DNA of 36,996 nt from Fidelibacterota bacterium (GTDB lineage Bacteria > Fidelibacterota > UBA8477 > JABMPR01): positions 1 through 36,996 of the forward strand of contig JABMQQ010000024.1 in the NCBI GenBank assembly GCA_013202495.1, read 5' to 3'. This document shows positions 34,266 through 36,996 of this stretch, one piece after another. The position numbers and the translations under genes were made by a program. Every line of letters begins with the position of its first letter. Position 1 is the stretch's first letter. The notes under the pieces are model-generated. The model had not been told where the DNA came from. It ran no database searches and saw nothing but the letters and a program-made list of their open reading frames with translations.

Positions 34266-35054
34266 ATGACTGGTATTGATACTGAACTATATCCGAAAGC
34301 GGAAACTCGACACAGTAAAAAGAGCAGCGCTTTCAAAAACGCAAAAAAAGCTTTACGGGACGAACGTATCAGTGGTCTTACTGGTGCCTTTTTAGCCATG
34401 TTTATCTGGGGACACCTGCTTGCAGAGTCTTCAATTATTTTTGGGAAAGAAACCTACAACATGGTTGCCAATTTTATGGAACATACCATTCCCATGGCTC
34501 AACCGGTTCTATTTGTTGTAACTATTGCTTTTTTCGTTCACTTCATCTGGGCGAGTCGTAAAATTCCAGGTAAGCTACGTGATAGAAAAAGAATGTTGGA
34601 ATTGGGTGAGAAACTACAGCAATCCAGCAAGGGGTGGCAACAAGATCCGAAATCAGACATCAAATTAAGATCACATTTTGAGACCTCCTTGTGGATTACA
34701 CAAGTTCGAACGGGGATGATCGTTTTAGCTGCTGGCTCTTTCCATTTAGTTTTGGTTACCTGGAACCTGTTTTCAGATATGGGCTATGTTGGACAAGCTA
34801 TCGGTTATACCGCGGATCTTACGGTCTCTCGCATGAGCAGTGGTCTATGGATTCTGTACTCCGTACTCATGGTATCTGTGGTGGCACACATGGCAATTGG
34901 TGTCTATCGTCTCCTGGTTAAGTGGTTAGCAGATACCTGGTTTGTTCGCAATTACGCCAAAGCATTTTTCTATTTACTTTTCACCTTTTATATCGTGCTG
35001 GGTACCATCACAATTCTTAGTGCAACCGGCGTATGGGAAGGACTACTCACATGA
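34266..35054 (+). CDS. frdC: fumarate reductase/succinate dehydrogenase cytochrome b subunit, dihaem (Wolinella FrdC type)
   Basis: 262 residues, five membrane helices. The four haem-ligating histidines of Wolinella succinogenes FrdC (H44, H93, H143, H182) correspond to His50 (IWGHLLAES), His92 (FFVHFIWASRK), His160 (GSFHLVLVTW) and His208 (VVAHMAIGVYRLLVKW). A Glu72 in NFMEHTIP may match the menaquinol-site Glu66. The residue two before the last His ligand is Val206, where Wolinella has the E-pathway Glu180. It anchors the complex in the cytoplasmic membrane and passes electrons between menaquinone and the flavoprotein. GGAGATGG precedes the ATG; the gene overlaps frdA by four bases (ATGA). 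The 291-base gap upstream shows no gene or clear promoter. Confidence 0.92.
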   Translation: MTGIDTELYPKAETRHSKKSSAFKNAKKALRDERISGLTGAFLAMFIWGHLLAESSIIFGKETYNMVANFMEHTIPMAQPVLFVVTIAFFVHFIWASRKIPGKLRDRKRMLELGEKLQQSSKGWQQDPKSDIKLRSHFETSLWITQVRTGMIVLAAGSFHLVLVTWNLFSDMGYVGQAIGYTADLTVSRMSSGLWILYSVLMVSVVAHMAIGVYRLLVKWLADTWFVRNYAKAFFYLLFTFYIVLGTITILSATGVWEGLLT

Positions 35055-36996
35055 GAACCTTAATTAGTGATGTTCTGATCATTGGTGCCGGTCTGGCCGG
35101 AGAACGGGCCGCCATTGCCAGCGCGCAAGCGGGTTTGGATGTAACCATGCTTTCCCTGGTTCCCCCACGAAGAAGTCATTCTGCTGCTGCCCAGGGTGGT
35201 ATGCAAGCTTCACTAGGCAACTCCGTAAAAGGAAAAGGTGATAATCCCACGGTTCATTGGTTAGATACTGTCAAAGGATCTGACTGGGGAGCCGATCAGG
35301 AAGTTGCCCGCATATTTGCAGACAATGCCCCCATCGCCATGCGCGAAATGGCGCATTTTGGTGTTCCCTGGAACCGCGTCGAGGGTGGTCCCCGTGATGT
35401 ATATATCAAGGGCAAGAAAACCACTATCGTTGAAGATGATGCAAATGAAGGTCTCATTACCGCCCGTGATTTTGGTGGTACGGCGAAATGGCGGACCTGC
35501 TATACTGCTGACGGAACAGGACATACTGTACTTTATGCCATGGATAATCTGGCTGTTCAGCTAGACATCACCATCCACGATCGCATGGAAGCCTTAAGTC
35601 TCATTCACGACGATGGCGTGTGTATTGGAGCCATTGTGCGCTCATTGAGAGATGGTGAGATTCTCGCCTACCTGGCCAAGGCCACAGCTATCGCAACTGG
35701 TGGATATGGTCGACTCTACGGTGAATCAACCAATGCTATTATCAATGAGGGAACTGGATCCTGGCTGGCACTCCAGACTGGATTGGTCCCGCTCGGCAAT
35801 ATGGAAGCCGTTCAGTTTCACCCCACTGGCATTGTACCCACGGATATTCTGGTTACAGAAGGTTGTCGTGGTGATGGTGGACTCCTCTTGGATGTCGATG
35901 AATATAGATTCATGCCTGAATATGAACCTGAAAAGCAAGAATTAGCCTCACGTGATGTGGTTTCCCGAAGAATGAAACAACACATTTTAAAGGGCAAGGG
36001 TGTTCAATCATCCTATGGTGAACACCTCTGGCTCGACCTACGTCATCTCGGTGAAGAGCACCTGACTACCAAACTTCGCGAAGTCTATGACATCTGTATG
36101 TTTTTCATTGGTGTGAACCCCATTAAAGAACTCATTCCTGTACGTCCCACCCAGCACTATTCCATGGGTGGTATTCGTGTAAACAAAGATGGTCATGCCT
36201 ATGGTATGAAGGGTCTATTTGCACTGGGTGAAGTTGCCTGCTGGGATATGCATGGATTCAACCGACTGGGTGGTAACTCACTGGCTGAAACCGTGGTGGC
36301 AGGTATGGTTGTTGGCAATAAGATAGCAGACTATGCCAAATCCGCTGAACTGAATGCCAATGTCTCTCTCGCCGAGAAATTCGGTAAGGAGCAAACTGAT
36401 CTTATTCAGCATCTTCTGACCAACTCAGGGACTGAGGATGTATATGCCCTCCGTGATGAAATAGCTGAATTGCTGAAGGATCATGTTCACATTTTCAGAA
36501 CAGGGGAAGGTCTTGAAAAGGCTGTCACCGGTCTTAAAGAAATTCTAGGTCGTCTGAAGAATGTGAGAGTTAAAGCACAAGCCCCAGGTATGAATCCTGA
36601 ACTCTCCCAGGCACTTCGGATTGAAGGTATGGCAAAACAGGCCTATATCATCGCCAAGGGAGCACTCCTCAGGACTGAATCTCGAGGTGCTCACACGCGT
36701 GAAGATTATCCAGCCAGAGACGACAAAAACTGGTTGAATAGAACACTGGCATCCTGGAATATTGGCGCCGATGAACCTGAATTTAAATATGAACCAGTTG
36801 GTCCTCTCGATCTACCCCCAGGTGATCGTGGGTATGGTGGTGGTCAGATGATCGATATGGATCTCAGTCTTGAAGAATACAACGCCAAGGTCGATGCCGA
36901 GCAAAAAGCGCTTGGAAAACATACAACAAGTGAACCTATTGGAATTAGCCTTCCTAAAGAAGCCTGGCGTGAAGAATCACCCTATAAGGATGCAAA
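35051..36996 (+). CDS. frdA: fumarate reductase/succinate dehydrogenase flavoprotein subunit (3' end cut by the window)
   Basis: The frame runs open from ATG 35051 to the window edge, 648 complete codons. Wolinella FrdA is 656 residues, so only the last few codons are missing. The N-terminal FAD-binding VLIIGAGLAGERAA (8-21) is followed by RSHSAAAQGG with His43, the residue that carries covalent FAD. Further blocks are DFGGTAKWRTCYTADGTGH (about 139-157), the catalytic-region HPTG and TEGCRGDGG (about 258-282), VVSRRM, TQHYSMGGI, and HGFNRLGGNSLAE. It oxidises succinate or reduces fumarate on the membrane surface. Its start overlaps frdC by four bases; the iron-sulfur subunit gene should follow outside the window. 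Confidence 0.96.
   Translation, partial: MRTLISDVLIIGAGLAGERAAIASAQAGLDVTMLSLVPPRRSHSAAAQGGMQASLGNSVKGKGDNPTVHWLDTVKGSDWGADQEVARIFADNAPIAMREMAHFGVPWNRVEGGPRDVYIKGKKTTIVEDDANEGLITARDFGGTAKWRTCYTADGTGHTVLYAMDNLAVQLDITIHDRMEALSLIHDDGVCIGAIVRSLRDGEILAYLAKATAIATGGYGRLYGESTNAIINEGTGSWLALQTGLVPLGNMEAVQFHPTGIVPTDILVTEGCRGDGGLLLDVDEYRFMPEYEPEKQELASRDVVSRRMKQHILKGKGVQSSYGEHLWLDLRHLGEEHLTTKLREVYDICMFFIGVNPIKELIPVRPTQHYSMGGIRVNKDGHAYGMKGLFALGEVACWDMHGFNRLGGNSLAETVVAGMVVGNKIADYAKSAELNANVSLAEKFGKEQTDLIQHLLTNSGTEDVYALRDEIAELLKDHVHIFRTGEGLEKAVTGLKEILGRLKNVRVKAQAPGMNPELSQALRIEGMAKQAYIIAKGALLRTESRGAHTREDYPARDDKNWLNRTLASWNIGADEPEFKYEPVGPLDLPPGDRGYGGGQMIDMDLSLEEYNAKVDAEQKALGKHTTSEPIGISLPKEAWREESPYKDA

Overview
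The window looks like a chromosomal segment of a Gram-negative bacterium of the Fibrobacterota-Chlorobiota-Bacteroidota (FCB) side of the tree, most like Marinimicrobia, Calditrichota or a related uncultured lineage. The evidence is a large secreted protein ending in a type IX-secretion (T9SS) type A sorting domain of the NYPNPFNPTT class, a short Bacteroidota-type AMP nucleosidase, several predicted lipoproteins, a type 3 prolyl-tRNA synthetase and a Wolinella-type dihaem fumarate reductase/succinate dehydrogenase. The phylum is an inference; no rRNA or tRNA gene was found.

Layout. 1-219 is the tail of a class A penicillin-binding protein. 220-745 holds a 166-bp tandem repeat that runs into the 3' end of an AMP nucleosidase gene (minus strand). 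1.7-7.9 kb carries a small lipoprotein-like gene and a 1770-residue modular surface protein. 8.4-8.8 kb is an isolated prepilin-like gene. 8.8-11.25 kb is a hairpin-rich intergenic region followed by a translationally coupled pair, TcmP plus a three-Cys-motif Gp37/Gp68 (DUF5131) protein. 11.4-14.6 kb is a YtrA-type GntR regulator with its own palindromic operator, an ABC ATPase, a permease and a secreted protein. 14.7-22.7 kb is a Yip1 protein followed by a tripartite efflux operon (TolC, adaptor, ATPase, two MacB-like permeases). Each of the last three junctions of this operon contains a small inserted gene: one four-helix-bundle protein and two related GIY-YIG nucleases flanked by inverted REP-like arms. 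22.7-25.3 kb has a DUF4395 membrane protein, a palindromic terminator, REP-like hairpins, proS, and a solo REP pair without a nuclease gene. 25.4-34 kb is envelope-related: an LPP20-like protein, a cytidylate-kinase-like protein, and a minus-strand run encoding a DUF2135/PEGA lipoprotein, a YiiX-type permuted papain-fold lipoprotein and a protein with an HExxxH motif, with a relic of the LPP20-like gene embedded between them, then a NagX-like acyltransferase. 34.3-36.996 kb begins the frd/sdh operon (cytochrome b, then the flavoprotein, cut by the window edge).

The main novelty candidate is the GIY-YIG/REP element: two full copies and one gene-less copy lie within about 6 kb. The arms supply SD-like GAGGGA before the nuclease, and the nuclease frame reads through the 3' arm to overlap the next operon gene. 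Other candidates are the TcmP/three-Cys pair with its structured leader, the nested PPC-in-FN3 domains of the giant surface protein, and a cytochrome b that has all four haem histidines but appears to lack the E-pathway glutamate.
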